DNA of 10,652 bases from a bacterium (GTDB taxonomy: Bacteria > Atribacterota > Phoenicimicrobiia > Phoenicimicrobiales > Phoenicimicrobiaceae): positions 1 through 10,652 of the forward strand of contig JAHJOY010000340.1 in the NCBI GenBank assembly GCA_018819665.1, written 5' to 3'. Positions within the stretch are counted from its first letter, which is position 1; each line of letters starts with the position of its first letter. Of this stretch, positions 1-6,330 are shown piece by piece. The notes under the pieces were generated by a model that saw only the letters and a list, made by a program, of their open reading frames with translations, ran no database searches and had not been told where the DNA came from. The position numbers and the translations under genes were made by a program.

Positions 1-154
1 AGCCGTAGGCTTGAAGGCCATAGAGCAGGGAGTAGCCAGAATAAAGAGGAGTAAGGAGGAGTTAAGAGAACTTGCTTCTTCAGCTATAAAAAAGTCCCAG
101 GGGATTACCAAACTTCATATGGAAAAAGGTTTTATTCAGCTTCCTCCAGAATAA
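1..154 (+). CDS. C-terminal end of a probable malic enzyme (5' end outside window)
   Basis: An open frame enters from the left edge and ends with TAA at 152-154, leaving about 50 codons. The visible part has a helix of the type AVGLKAIEQGVARI, then a charged helix and the tail MEKGFIQLPPE. This resembles the end of bacterial NAD(P)-dependent malic enzymes (malate to pyruvate plus CO2), where the Rossmann domain closes with an A-A-I-x-x-G-V-A-R type helix. The fumarase pair 33 bp downstream makes a C4-acid enzyme plausible. No catalytic residue is in view, so the assignment rests on tail resemblance and context only; another dehydrogenase is possible. Confidence 0.5.
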   Translation, partial: AVGLKAIEQGVARIKRSKEELRELASSAIKKSQGITKLHMEKGFIQLPPE

Positions 155-187
155 AAAACTGTAAAATGGGAAAAAGGAGATAGATAA

Positions 188-1033
188 ATGCGCAAGATAG
201 AGGCGAAAAGAATTAAAAAGAAGGTTAAGGAGCTATTTTTAAGAGCAAATTACCATATCGGAGAAGATGTTCTAACCGCGCTAAAAGAAGCACGAGAAAG
301 GGAGGTTTCAGAGGTTGGTTGTTCAGTGCTTGATATGTTAATCGAGAATTACAAAATAGCTTCAGGGGAAGAGATTGCTATCTGCCAGGATACAGGTTTG
401 GCTGTTTTATATGTGGAGCTGGGTCAGGAGGTTTATATCATAGGGGGAAATTTCCGGGAGGCAGTTAATGAAGGAGTCAAGGAAGCTTATATGGAAGGAT
501 ATTTAAGGAAATCTATTGTAGATGACCCGGTATTTGCCCGAAAAAATACGGGAACGAATACCCCAGCGATTATATATACCGATATTGTTCCTGGAGATAA
601 GATTAAATTTATGGTTACTCCTAAGGGGTTTGGCAGTGAGAATATGAGTGCCTTAGCTATGATGAAACCTGCTGATGGACCAGAAGGAATTAAAAATTTT
701 GTAGTAGATACTATAAAGAAGGCTGGTCCTAACCCTTGTCCACCCACTATCGTAGGTGTAGGCATTGGGGGGACTGCAGATAAAGCTTTGGTTATCGCTA
801 AAAAGGCACTTTTTCGTAAAATTGGAGAACACCATCAGAATGAACGATACGCCCAGATGGAAAAGGAGATTTTAGAACGAATAAACAATTTAGGAATTGG
901 ACCTGCGGGTTTAGGCGGAAGAACTACAGCGTTGGCAGTAAATATTGAATATACTCCTACGCACATTGCTGGTATGCCGGTAGCGGTGAATGTTTGCTGT
1001 CACGCAGCTCGTCATGCAGAAGGGATTTTGTAA
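188..1033 (+). CDS. Fumarate hydratase class I, alpha subunit
   Basis: This is the N-terminal-domain subunit of a two-subunit class I ([4Fe-4S]) fumarase, which interconverts fumarate and malate in the cytoplasm. At 281 aa it has the usual length. Visible signatures are CQDTG (Cys66), the K-N-T-G-T-N-T-P-A stretch at 119-127, GSENMS (149-154), NPCPP (Cys184), GIGGT (192-196), GLGGRTTA (241-248) and a C-terminal Cys270-Cys271 pair. Cys66, Cys184 and one of 270/271 fit the three cluster ligands of the family. The ATG is preceded by AAGGAG at 174-179. The beta subunit follows 13 bp later with its ribosome site abutting this stop codon, so the two are probably co-translated. A closely related L-tartrate dehydratase alpha subunit cannot be excluded by motif alone, but the fumarate reductase downstream favours fumarase. 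The cluster would be oxygen sensitive. Confidence 0.94.
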   Translation: MRKIEAKRIKKKVKELFLRANYHIGEDVLTALKEAREREVSEVGCSVLDMLIENYKIASGEEIAICQDTGLAVLYVELGQEVYIIGGNFREAVNEGVKEAYMEGYLRKSIVDDPVFARKNTGTNTPAIIYTDIVPGDKIKFMVTPKGFGSENMSALAMMKPADGPEGIKNFVVDTIKKAGPNPCPPTIVGVGIGGTADKALVIAKKALFRKIGEHHQNERYAQMEKEILERINNLGIGPAGLGGRTTALAVNIEYTPTHIAGMPVAVNVCCHAARHAEGIL

Positions 1034-1046
1034 AGGAGGATGAGAA

Positions 1047-1601
1047 ATGGCAAAAACTGTAAAGATTGTTACTCCGTTAACGGATGAGGTGGTTTCTAAT
1101 TTAAAAGCGGGGGATATGGTAAGTATTACCGGGTATATATACACCGGTAGAGATGCAGCACATAAACGGTTATTCTCTCTTCTGCAGAAAGGAGAGAAGT
1201 TACCCCTTGAGATTAGGAATCAGATTATTTACTATGTTGGTCCAGCTCCTGCTAAGCCTGGTTATGCTTGCGGTTCTGCCGGTCCAACTACAAGTTATCG
1301 CATGGATCCCTATACTCCAGCGCTCCTCGATAAAGGACTTAAAGGGATGATTGGTAAAGGACTTCGTTCTAAGGAAGTAATTGAGAGTATGAAAAAGAAT
1401 AACGCAGTTTATTTTCACGCTGTTGGTGGGGCGGCAGCTCTAATTGCTAAAAGCATAAAGAAATCAGAAGTTGTAGCTTATGAAGATTTAGGCGCAGAGG
1501 CTATTCACCTTTACTATGTGGAGGATTTTCCAGTAATTGTGGTGATAGATTCGGCAGGAAATAATTTTTATGAGACGGAACCGCCCAAGTACGCTAAATA
1601 A
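1047..1601 (+). CDS. Fumarate hydratase class I, beta subunit
   Basis: This is the C-terminal-domain partner of the preceding subunit; together they form the class I fumarase that is a single chain in enterobacteria. At 184 aa it has the usual length. Motifs in order: GRDAAHKR (34-41), the Y-Y-V-G-P turn (62-66), GPTTSYRMD (79-87), the GKG of the substrate region (103-105), GGAAAL (127-132), EDLGAEAI (146-153) and VEDFPVIVVIDSAGN (158-172), all typical of the fumarase/tartrate dehydratase beta family. A strong AAGGAGG at 1033-1039 lies 7 nt before the ATG. A 214-bp gap follows, the largest in the window. The pair links malate made or used by the putative malic enzyme to the fumarate reductase encoded further on. 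Confidence 0.94.
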   Translation: MAKTVKIVTPLTDEVVSNLKAGDMVSITGYIYTGRDAAHKRLFSLLQKGEKLPLEIRNQIIYYVGPAPAKPGYACGSAGPTTSYRMDPYTPALLDKGLKGMIGKGLRSKEVIESMKKNNAVYFHAVGGAAALIAKSIKKSEVVAYEDLGAEAIHLYYVEDFPVIVVIDSAGNNFYETEPPKYAK

Positions 1602-1687
1602 ATTTGTAAAATAGTCTAATAAGGAGCAATAGGTAATCTTCCCTGAAAGAGAAAAAAACAAAAACATAGGATTAGAGGGAAAATTAA

Positions 1688-1813
1688 AAGGGGAGATCCG
1701 TAAAAAAAAGGTGGTTAAACTCTAAAATAGATGAGTTTTATGATAAGGAGAAATTTCAATCTCCCGGTGTTAACTCAGAAGATTTTTTAAAAGCAATGAA
1801 AGTGGAGGAGTAG
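1688..1813 (+). other. Unrecognised open tail in the intergenic gap, possible gene remnant
   Basis: Within the 214-bp gap between fumarase and hdrC there is a stop-bounded open stretch of about 41 codons ending at TAG 1811-1813, with no plausible start codon at its beginning. Its sense (ending KFQSPGVNSEDFLKAMKVEE) looks protein-like, with normal composition and no low-complexity run. It could be the 3' stump of a deleted gene, in keeping with the debris seen at 5950-6359. I do not recognise the family, and chance openness over 41 codons in AT-rich DNA is quite possible. The final codons overlap the Shine-Dalgarno site of hdrC. The rest of the gap shows no convincing stem-loop terminator. Confidence 0.22.
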
Positions 1814-1815
1814 AG

Positions 1816-2223
1816 ATGAGGACGGAAATTTCTATTCAGAATCTCAAAAGTAAATTTTTAGACAAGGTAGAAGAATTAAGCGAAGAGAACATTTATACTT
1901 GTTATCAGTGCGGGAAATGTTCTGCCGGATGTCCCAGTATATCAGAGATGGATATATCTCCCTGTGAGATTATTCGTTTGGTTCAACTGGGTCAGGAAAA
2001 AGAAGTTTTAGATTCTAAAACAATCTGGATTTGTGCTTCCTGTTTTACTTGTGTTACCCGCTGCCCTAAAGGAGTAGATTTAGCAAAAGTTATGGAAGCT
2101 CTCAGGCAGATTACTCTCAGGAAAAATGTAGATTATGTTAGTCCATTGTCTATTCCTAAGGAAGTGCTCTCTCAAGTTCCTCAAATAGCTTTGGTTAGCT
2201 GTCTCCGTAAATTTAGTGCTTGA
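1816..2223 (+). CDS. hdrC: Heterodisulfide reductase subunit C-like iron-sulfur protein
   Basis: A small soluble two-cluster protein of 135 aa. It carries two CxxCxxCxxxCP motifs, C29-C32-C35-C39 (CYQCGKCSAGCP) and C73-C76-C79-C83 (CASCFTCVTRCP), each predicted to hold a [4Fe-4S] cluster. The ending (IPKEVLSQVPQIALVSCLRKF) matches the tail typical of HdrC proteins. HdrC wires HdrA to the catalytic HdrB. No membrane segments are seen, so this is the cytoplasmic Hdr type rather than HdrDE. It is shorter than methanogen HdrC (about 185 aa) but the core is complete. The start ATG has GGAGGAG at 1804-1810. hdrB follows within 30 bp, so the pair is surely co-transcribed. In this cluster HdrC may hand electrons to HdrB or to the FrdB subunit (inference). 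Confidence 0.9.
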   Translation: MRTEISIQNLKSKFLDKVEELSEENIYTCYQCGKCSAGCPSISEMDISPCEIIRLVQLGQEKEVLDSKTIWICASCFTCVTRCPKGVDLAKVMEALRQITLRKNVDYVSPLSIPKEVLSQVPQIALVSCLRKFSA

Positions 2224-2241
2224 TTTAAATTTATTTTATGA

Positions 2242-2247
2242 AAGGGG
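2242..2247 (+). promoter_or_regulatory. Ribosome binding site deciding the hdrB start
   Basis: AAGGGG lies 5 nt before the ATG at 2253. The in-frame ATG at 2238 has only AT-rich sequence before it and no purine-rich site. HdrB proteins usually begin directly with the strand leading to the first FPGC motif, as happens from 2253. Confidence 0.7.
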
Positions 2248-2252
2248 CAAAG

Positions 2253-3140
2253 ATGAAAATCTCTTATTTTCCAGGATGTACTCTAAAAACAATGGCAAAA
2301 AATTTTGAAGATTCGGCAATAGCTTCCTTATCTTTTTTGGGTATAGAGATGGTGGAGCTCCCACGATGGAATTGTTGTGGAACAGTCTATTCTTTAACTT
2401 CTGATGATTTAATTCATCAGGTAGCCCCTATTCGTAATTTCATTCGGGTTAAAGAAGCGAGAGATACCCGGGTGGTGGCTCTTTGTTCCATGTGTTATCA
2501 TACTTTAAAAAGAGCGAATAAATTAGTAAAAGAAGATAAAGAGAAATTGGATAAGCTTAATAATCTTATGTACAGAGAAGATGTGAAATATAATGGAGAA
2601 GTTGAAGTTTTGCATCTTTTAGAGATTTTAAAAAATGAGGTAGGTTTTAACCAGGTTTCCAAGAAAGTAAAGATGCCTCTTAAAGGGTTAAAGGTAGCCC
2701 CTTATTATGGTTGTTTGCTTTTACGCCCTCCGGAGGTGGGGTTCGATGATCCTGAAAGTCCTACTATTTTAAAGGATTTCTTGGAGTCTGTGGGTGCGGA
2801 AGCAATTGATTATCCTTATGAAACAGAGTGTTGCGGCTCCTATAATACTGTGGTAAATGTAAATCTGGTTGTTGAACGGGCTTACGATATTTTGAGCTTC
2901 GCTATTAGTCAGAAGGCAGAAGCAATTGTTTTAAGCTGTCCTTTATGTGGCTTTAATTTAGATAATCGGCAAAAAGAGATAAAAGAGAAGTTTCCAGATT
3001 TTAAAAGTGTACCAGTATTCTATTTTACTCAGCTTCTAGCCCTTTCTTTGGGTCTTGATGAAAAAGTTTGCCGATTTGAATTAAATTTTATTGACCCTCG
3101 TCCTTTATTAAAGAGTAAACATTTAATAGGTGGAGTGTAA
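2253..3140 (+). CDS. hdrB: Heterodisulfide reductase subunit B-like, two CCG domains
   Basis: Catalytic-type subunit of cytoplasmic heterodisulfide reductase, 295 aa from the chosen ATG (an upstream ATG at 2238 adds five residues but has no ribosome site). It carries two complete cysteine-rich CCG signatures: C9, C41-C42, C78-x2-C81 and C154, C193-C194, C229-x2-C232. In methanogen HdrB these bind two noncubane [4Fe-4S] clusters that split the CoM-S-S-CoB disulfide. Bacteria lack those thiols, so the substrate here is unknown; HdrB-like CCG proteins also occur in thiol:fumarate reductase TfrB and in MfrE/SdhE-type fumarate reductases, and frdBA is two genes downstream. The stop overlaps the ribosome site of the following mini-hdrA. 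The last 17 codons are duplicated at 6306-6359. Confidence 0.92.
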   Translation: MKISYFPGCTLKTMAKNFEDSAIASLSFLGIEMVELPRWNCCGTVYSLTSDDLIHQVAPIRNFIRVKEARDTRVVALCSMCYHTLKRANKLVKEDKEKLDKLNNLMYREDVKYNGEVEVLHLLEILKNEVGFNQVSKKVKMPLKGLKVAPYYGCLLLRPPEVGFDDPESPTILKDFLESVGAEAIDYPYETECCGSYNTVVNVNLVVERAYDILSFAISQKAEAIVLSCPLCGFNLDNRQKEIKEKFPDFKSVPVFYFTQLLALSLGLDEKVCRFELNFIDPRPLLKSKHLIGGV

Positions 3141-3278
3141 AATGAATAGAATAGGTGTTTTTATTTGCCACTGTGGTTTAAATATTGCAGGTACAGTAGA
3201 TGTAGAAAAAATAGTTAAGCTGGTAAGTGATTATCCAGAGGTTGTTTATGCTACTGATTATATGTATATGTGTTCTGA
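3087..3278 (+). repeat. Direct repeat copy 1: hdrB 3' end plus hdrA 5' end (192 bp)
   Basis: Aligned by eye at an offset of 3219 to 6306-6497, with 9 mismatches in 192 positions (about 95% identity) and no gaps. It covers the last 17 codons of hdrB, the intergenic ribosome site and the first 45 codons of hdrA. This copy sits in the natural context, since hdrB runs into it in frame. Confidence 0.95.
3128..3135 (+). promoter_or_regulatory. Ribosome binding site deciding the mini-hdrA start
   Basis: AGGTGGAG lies 6 nt before ATG 3142. A longer reading from GTG 3130 would place the start inside this site, and HdrA proteins normally begin MNRIG-like, so ATG 3142 is preferred. The same site and spacing recur before full-length hdrA (6347-6354, ATG 6361) because the segment is duplicated. 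Confidence 0.75.
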
Positions 3279-3504
3279 TATAGCCAATGTTGATGAGGAA
3301 GTCTGTGTGGGATGTGGTAATTGTGTAAATATTTGTGCTTACGATGCCGTTGAACTTGATTTAATAACAAAAAAAGCCAAGGTTAATCCAGTTATTTGTG
3401 AGGGATGCGGTACTTGTAGCGCTGCCTGCCCTTCGGGAGCAATGCAGCAGAATAATTTTAGCAAAAGACAAATATTTGAAATGGTAAATATTTTTACTGT
3501 TTAA
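3142..3504 (+). CDS. Mini-HdrA: HdrA N-terminal domain joined to C-terminal 2x[4Fe-4S] domain
   Basis: A 120-aa protein made of the two ends of HdrA. Residues 1-46 match residues 1-46 of the full-length HdrA at 6361 almost exactly (CHCG at 9-12, CSD at 44-46). Residue 47 onward continues as full-length residue 577 onward, so exactly 530 codons are absent and the frame is kept. The FAD/NAD-type Rossmann domain and the inserted ferredoxin domain are therefore missing. The two terminal [4Fe-4S] motifs are intact: C55-C58-C61-C65 (followed by Ala, not Pro) and C86-C89-C92-C96-Pro. DNA after 3319 has diverged strongly from the full copy while keeping every cysteine, which suggests selection on the protein rather than decay. 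It may be a ferredoxin-like linker between HdrBC and FrdBA. A degraded hdrA or an assembly join are the alternatives. Confidence 0.72.
   Translation: MNRIGVFICHCGLNIAGTVDVEKIVKLVSDYPEVVYATDYMYMCSDIANVDEEVCVGCGNCVNICAYDAVELDLITKKAKVNPVICEGCGTCSAACPSGAMQQNNFSKRQIFEMVNIFTV
3279..3319 (+). repeat. Second repeat block shared with the 3' part of full-length hdrA
   Basis: These 41 bases match 8088-8128 with a single mismatch (A at 3282, C at 8091) at an offset of 4809. The block begins exactly where the 192-bp repeat ends, so 3278/3279 is the deletion seam relative to the full gene. There is no microhomology across the seam. After 3319 the two copies diverge sharply although they still encode homologous ferredoxin domains. 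Confidence 0.9.
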
Positions 3505-3520
3505 AGTAGGGGGTGAAAAA

Positions 3521-4249
3521 ATGGAAGAAAACAAGAGTGTAATGAAAAAAGAGGAAAAAACTCAACCTCAAAAGGCGAAAATGATATCTTTATATATTAT
3601 GGGTAAGAAGTATGAGGTGCCCGAAGGATCAACTATTATGGGAGCTTTAGAATATGCAGGATATCAATTGAAACGGGGCTGTGGTTGCCGAGAGGGATTT
3701 TGTGGCGCCTGCGCTACTGTTTATAGGACTACGGACGACTATAAAATAAAGACGGGATTAGCTTGTCAAACTGTAGTTGTGCCAAATATGTACCTTGCTC
3801 AAATTCCCTTTTTCCCGGCAAATAAAGCTCTATATGATCTAAATGAATTAGAGCCTTCTATTTCTACTTTTCAGGAAGTTTATCCGGAAACTTTCCGCTG
3901 TGTAAGTTGCAATACTTGCACTAAAGCTTGTCCTCAGGATTTGGAAGTAATGGATTATATTCAGGCGCTAATACGTGGTGATATTGCTCAAGCAGCAGAT
4001 TTATCCTTTGATTGTATAATGTGCGGTTTATGTGCTGCTCGCTGTCCTGCGGAAATAGTCCAGTATAATGTAGCTGTACTGGCCAGAAGACTTTACGGAA
4101 AATACTTATCTAAAAAGGGTGAATATCTTAAGAGCAGATTAAAGGAGATAAAGGAGCACAAATACGATAAGGAGATAGAAGAGTTTATGCATATGGATAG
4201 GGAGTCTATTAAAAAGAAGTATTATGCAAGAGATATAGAAAAAATGTAA
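3521..4249 (+). CDS. frdB: Fumarate reductase/succinate dehydrogenase iron-sulfur subunit
   Basis: A 242-aa electron-transfer subunit for the flavoprotein encoded next. An N-terminal ferredoxin fold (about residues 20-100) carries a plant-type [2Fe-2S] motif, C56-x4-C61-x2-C64 with the last ligand C82; the C64-C82 spacing is longer than in E. coli FrdB. The C-terminal part has two four-cysteine motifs, C127-C130-C133-C137 (CVSCNTCTKACP) and C165-C168-C171-C175 (CIMCGLCAARCP). Classical FrdB/SdhB has a three-cysteine [3Fe-4S] arrangement in the second position, so a [4Fe-4S] pair as in TfrB and non-classical type E enzymes is more likely. The last 55 residues are a charged helical extension. 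AGGGGGTG at 3508-3515 precedes the ATG. No membrane anchor gene is present, so the enzyme should be soluble. Confidence 0.88.
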   Translation: MEENKSVMKKEEKTQPQKAKMISLYIMGKKYEVPEGSTIMGALEYAGYQLKRGCGCREGFCGACATVYRTTDDYKIKTGLACQTVVVPNMYLAQIPFFPANKALYDLNELEPSISTFQEVYPETFRCVSCNTCTKACPQDLEVMDYIQALIRGDIAQAADLSFDCIMCGLCAARCPAEIVQYNVAVLARRLYGKYLSKKGEYLKSRLKEIKEHKYDKEIEEFMHMDRESIKKKYYARDIEKM

Positions 4250-4264
4250 AGAGGGTGAAAATAA

Positions 4265-5935
4265 ATGTATCCAGAATATATGCAAGAATCTTTAAAGTTA
4301 GTGGAGAAAACAAGACCAGAGAGACTTAAAAAATCATTATCCGGAGAAAAGGTTTTTACTCCCATGACGGATGCAGAAAGAGGTGAAGTCTTAACTAAGT
4401 TCCATCCCGATTATAAAGCAGATGCAAGGCAAAAAATAAGGATCGGTCCTAATAGAGGAGAGAATATTACCTCAGAAGTTGCTGATCTTTTAGAATCCCA
4501 TTCTCGTATAAATCCTGATGATTTCGACCTTTCCAGAGTAGATTATGATACCGATGTTCTGGTTATTGGTGGTGGTGGTGGTGGTGCAGGGGCAGCTCTT
4601 CTAGCCAGAGAGAATGGAGCCAAGGTCATTATAGCTACAAAACTACGTATCGGAGATTCAAATTCAATGATGTCTCAAGGGGGGGTTCAAGCATCAGTGA
4701 ATCCCAATGATTCTCCTGCTATTCACTATTTAGATGTGTTAGGGGGAGGACACTTTGATAACAAGCCCGATCTGGTAAGAGCTCTGGTCACGGATGCTCC
4801 TTTAGTAATAAAGTGGCTTGAAGAGCTCGGGGTAATGTTTGATAAGAATCCCGATGGAACTATGCTGACTATGCTTGGAGGAGGGTGCTCCAGGAAAAGA
4901 ATGCATTCGGCAAGAGATTATACCGGCGCTGCTATTATGAGAGTTTTAAGAGATGAGGTAAAAAATCATCCCGAAGATATTCAAGTAATCGAGTTTTCTC
5001 CTGCCATTGAGCTTTTGATGGATGAGGGAGGGCAGGTTGCCGGAGCAATTCTCTATAACCTGGAGACAGAAGAATACATTATGGTAAGGGCAAAATCTAC
5101 TATTATTGCTACTGGTGGATTTGGGAGGTTACATATAAAAGAATTTGCTACTACTAATCATTATGGGGCTACAGCTGATGGGTTAGTTCTTGGATATAGA
5201 GCAGGGGCAAACCTTTTGTATATGGATTCTGTCCAATATCATCCTACCGGAGCCGTTTATCCGGAGCAGATATTAGGTTTTCTTATTACCGAGAAGGTGA
5301 GGACAATGGGTGCTCAACCGGTGAATAAGTTCGGAGAATTATTTGTTTTCCCTCTTGAGCCAAGAGATGTTGAGTCATCTTCATTTATAAGGGAATGTAC
5401 CGAGAGGGGAAAGGGGATTACTACTCCTCATACAGGAAGAGTGGGTATATGGCTTGACTCACCAATTATCGAGCTTATACATGGCAAGGGAGCTATTCAA
5501 AAGCAGCTTCCTGCTATGTACAGACAATACAACCGATTCGATATTGATATTACTAAAGAACCTATGCTTGTTTTTCCCACTCTGCATTACCAAAATGGAG
5601 GGCTGGAGATAAATGATAAGTGTGAGACAAAATTACCTAACCTTTATGCAGCCGGTGAAATCTCAGGTGGAGTCCATGGGAGAAATAGACTTATGGGAAA
5701 TTCTGTTTTAGATTACAATGTTTTTGGTAGGAGGGCAGGTATTGCTGCTGCTTTAAATGCTAAAGAGGTAAAGCTGGGTAAACTCACTTTGAATCATGTA
5801 AAAAGATATGAAAGAGAACTTCAAGAAGCGGGTATTCATACCGATAGAATTTCTCCTATGCTATTACCTAATTATACTCCACCCGAAGTGAGAGCTCGTC
5901 AACTTACCGCTCACTATGAAGGGACTTTAAGATAG
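4265..5935 (+). CDS. frdA: Fumarate reductase flavoprotein subunit (soluble, non-covalent FAD)
   Basis: Catalytic subunit reducing fumarate to succinate (or the reverse), 556 aa. After an unusual N-terminal extension of about 95 residues comes the FAD-binding motif DVLVIGGGGGGAGAAL (97-112), then SQGG (137-140). The active-site set is present: HPTG (His326), TEKVR (Arg346), HYQNGG (His441) and NRLMGNS (Arg475), matching E. coli FrdA H232, R287, H355 and R390 by motif. The histidine that binds FAD covalently in membrane-bound FrdA/SdhA (R-S-H-T) is Asn133 here, so FAD should be non-covalent, as in soluble fumarate reductases and L-aspartate oxidase. NadB is unlikely given the FrdB and Hdr neighbours. 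The C-terminal domain is short. GAGGGTGA at 4251-4258 precedes the ATG; frdB ends 15 bp upstream. Confidence 0.9.
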   Translation: MYPEYMQESLKLVEKTRPERLKKSLSGEKVFTPMTDAERGEVLTKFHPDYKADARQKIRIGPNRGENITSEVADLLESHSRINPDDFDLSRVDYDTDVLVIGGGGGGAGAALLARENGAKVIIATKLRIGDSNSMMSQGGVQASVNPNDSPAIHYLDVLGGGHFDNKPDLVRALVTDAPLVIKWLEELGVMFDKNPDGTMLTMLGGGCSRKRMHSARDYTGAAIMRVLRDEVKNHPEDIQVIEFSPAIELLMDEGGQVAGAILYNLETEEYIMVRAKSTIIATGGFGRLHIKEFATTNHYGATADGLVLGYRAGANLLYMDSVQYHPTGAVYPEQILGFLITEKVRTMGAQPVNKFGELFVFPLEPRDVESSSFIRECTERGKGITTPHTGRVGIWLDSPIIELIHGKGAIQKQLPAMYRQYNRFDIDITKEPMLVFPTLHYQNGGLEINDKCETKLPNLYAAGEISGGVHGRNRLMGNSVLDYNVFGRRAGIAAALNAKEVKLGKLTLNHVKRYERELQEAGIHTDRISPMLLPNYTPPEVRARQLTAHYEGTLR

Positions 5936-5949
5936 GGGAGGGTTTTAAG

Positions 5950-6330
5950 ATGGAGAAAAATATTGGCGCGGTAATGATTGATGTAGCTTTATCCTCGCTG
6001 AGATTGGGAGCAAAAGAAGTTCATCTGTTTTGTCTTGAATCTCGTGAGGAGATGCCAGCCTTTGAATGGGAAATTGAAGAGGCAATAAGAGAAGGGGTAA
6101 ATTTACATTGCTCAAGAGGACCAAAGAGAATTATAGGTAAAGAGGGGAAGATTAGTAGTTTGGAAACTATTCTTTGTGCCTCAGTTTTTGATGCTGAAGG
6201 AAGGTTTAATCCTCAGTTTAAAGAGAAAACAGAAGATGATGAGGATAATGTTTATGTTGCTGATAGATATAATCATAATATTCAGAAATTTGATTCGGAA
6301 GGGAATTTATTGACCCTCGTCCGTTGTTAA
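5950..6330 (+). pseudogene. Mosaic remnant: GltD-like NADPH-domain fragment plus NHL repeat
   Basis: A 126-codon frame with a good ribosome site (GGGGAGG, 5936-5942) but built of unrelated pieces. Residues 6-95 are an internal piece of the NADPH-binding domain of a glutamate-synthase small-subunit-like flavoprotein: GAVMIDVALSSLRLGAKEVH, REEMPAFEWEIEEA, and VFDAEGRFNPQF. The piece begins just after the point where the GxGN dinucleotide motif should be. Everything upstream (Fe-S and FAD domains) and the terminal FAD half are missing. Residues about 98-121 are an NHL repeat, and the last codons are hdrB tail read out of frame. It cannot be a working oxidoreductase. A GltD-like gene may once have supplied or accepted NAD(P)H electrons at this place in the operon (inference). 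Confidence 0.82.
6241..6305 (+). pseudogene. Single NHL-repeat fragment inside the mosaic
   Basis: The encoded stretch DNVYVADRYNHNIQKFDSEG fits the NHL beta-propeller repeat consensus (x-V-Y-V-A-D-x-x-N-H-x-I-Q-K-F-D) very closely. NHL proteins normally have several such repeats; one alone cannot fold as a propeller. Nothing else NHL-like is in the window, so the fragment must have come from elsewhere in the genome. The left boundary is approximate (about 6235-6245); the right one is at the start of the 192-bp repeat. Confidence 0.75.

Noticed and set aside
487..765. Antisense open frame of 92 codons opposite the fumarase alpha gene, with smaller ones at 653-835 and 911-1144
   Set aside because: They mirror a clearly conserved coding sequence, show no family motifs and have no ribosome sites; they are shadows.
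1153..1418. Alternative-frame and antisense open frames inside the fumarase beta gene
   Set aside because: The fumarase frame has all the family motifs; these have none.
1638..1685. Possible stem between TTCCCT and AGGGAA after fumarase as a terminator
   Set aside because: The stem is only about six pairs with a loop of roughly 30 bases and no following T run.
1715..1744. Promoter-like TTAAAC - 18 nt - TATGAT ahead of hdrC
   Set aside because: The -35 match is poor and such matches are common in AT-rich DNA; no supporting element is visible.
4568..4585. Six tandem GGT triplets as a possible phase-variable microsatellite
   Set aside because: Triplet repeats cannot shift frame, and the run encodes the glycine-rich FAD-binding loop of FrdA.
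4265..5935. L-aspartate oxidase (NadB) instead of FrdA, because of the missing flavinylation histidine
   Set aside because: The adjacent FrdB subunit, the Hdr neighbours and the absence of NAD synthesis genes favour fumarate reductase.
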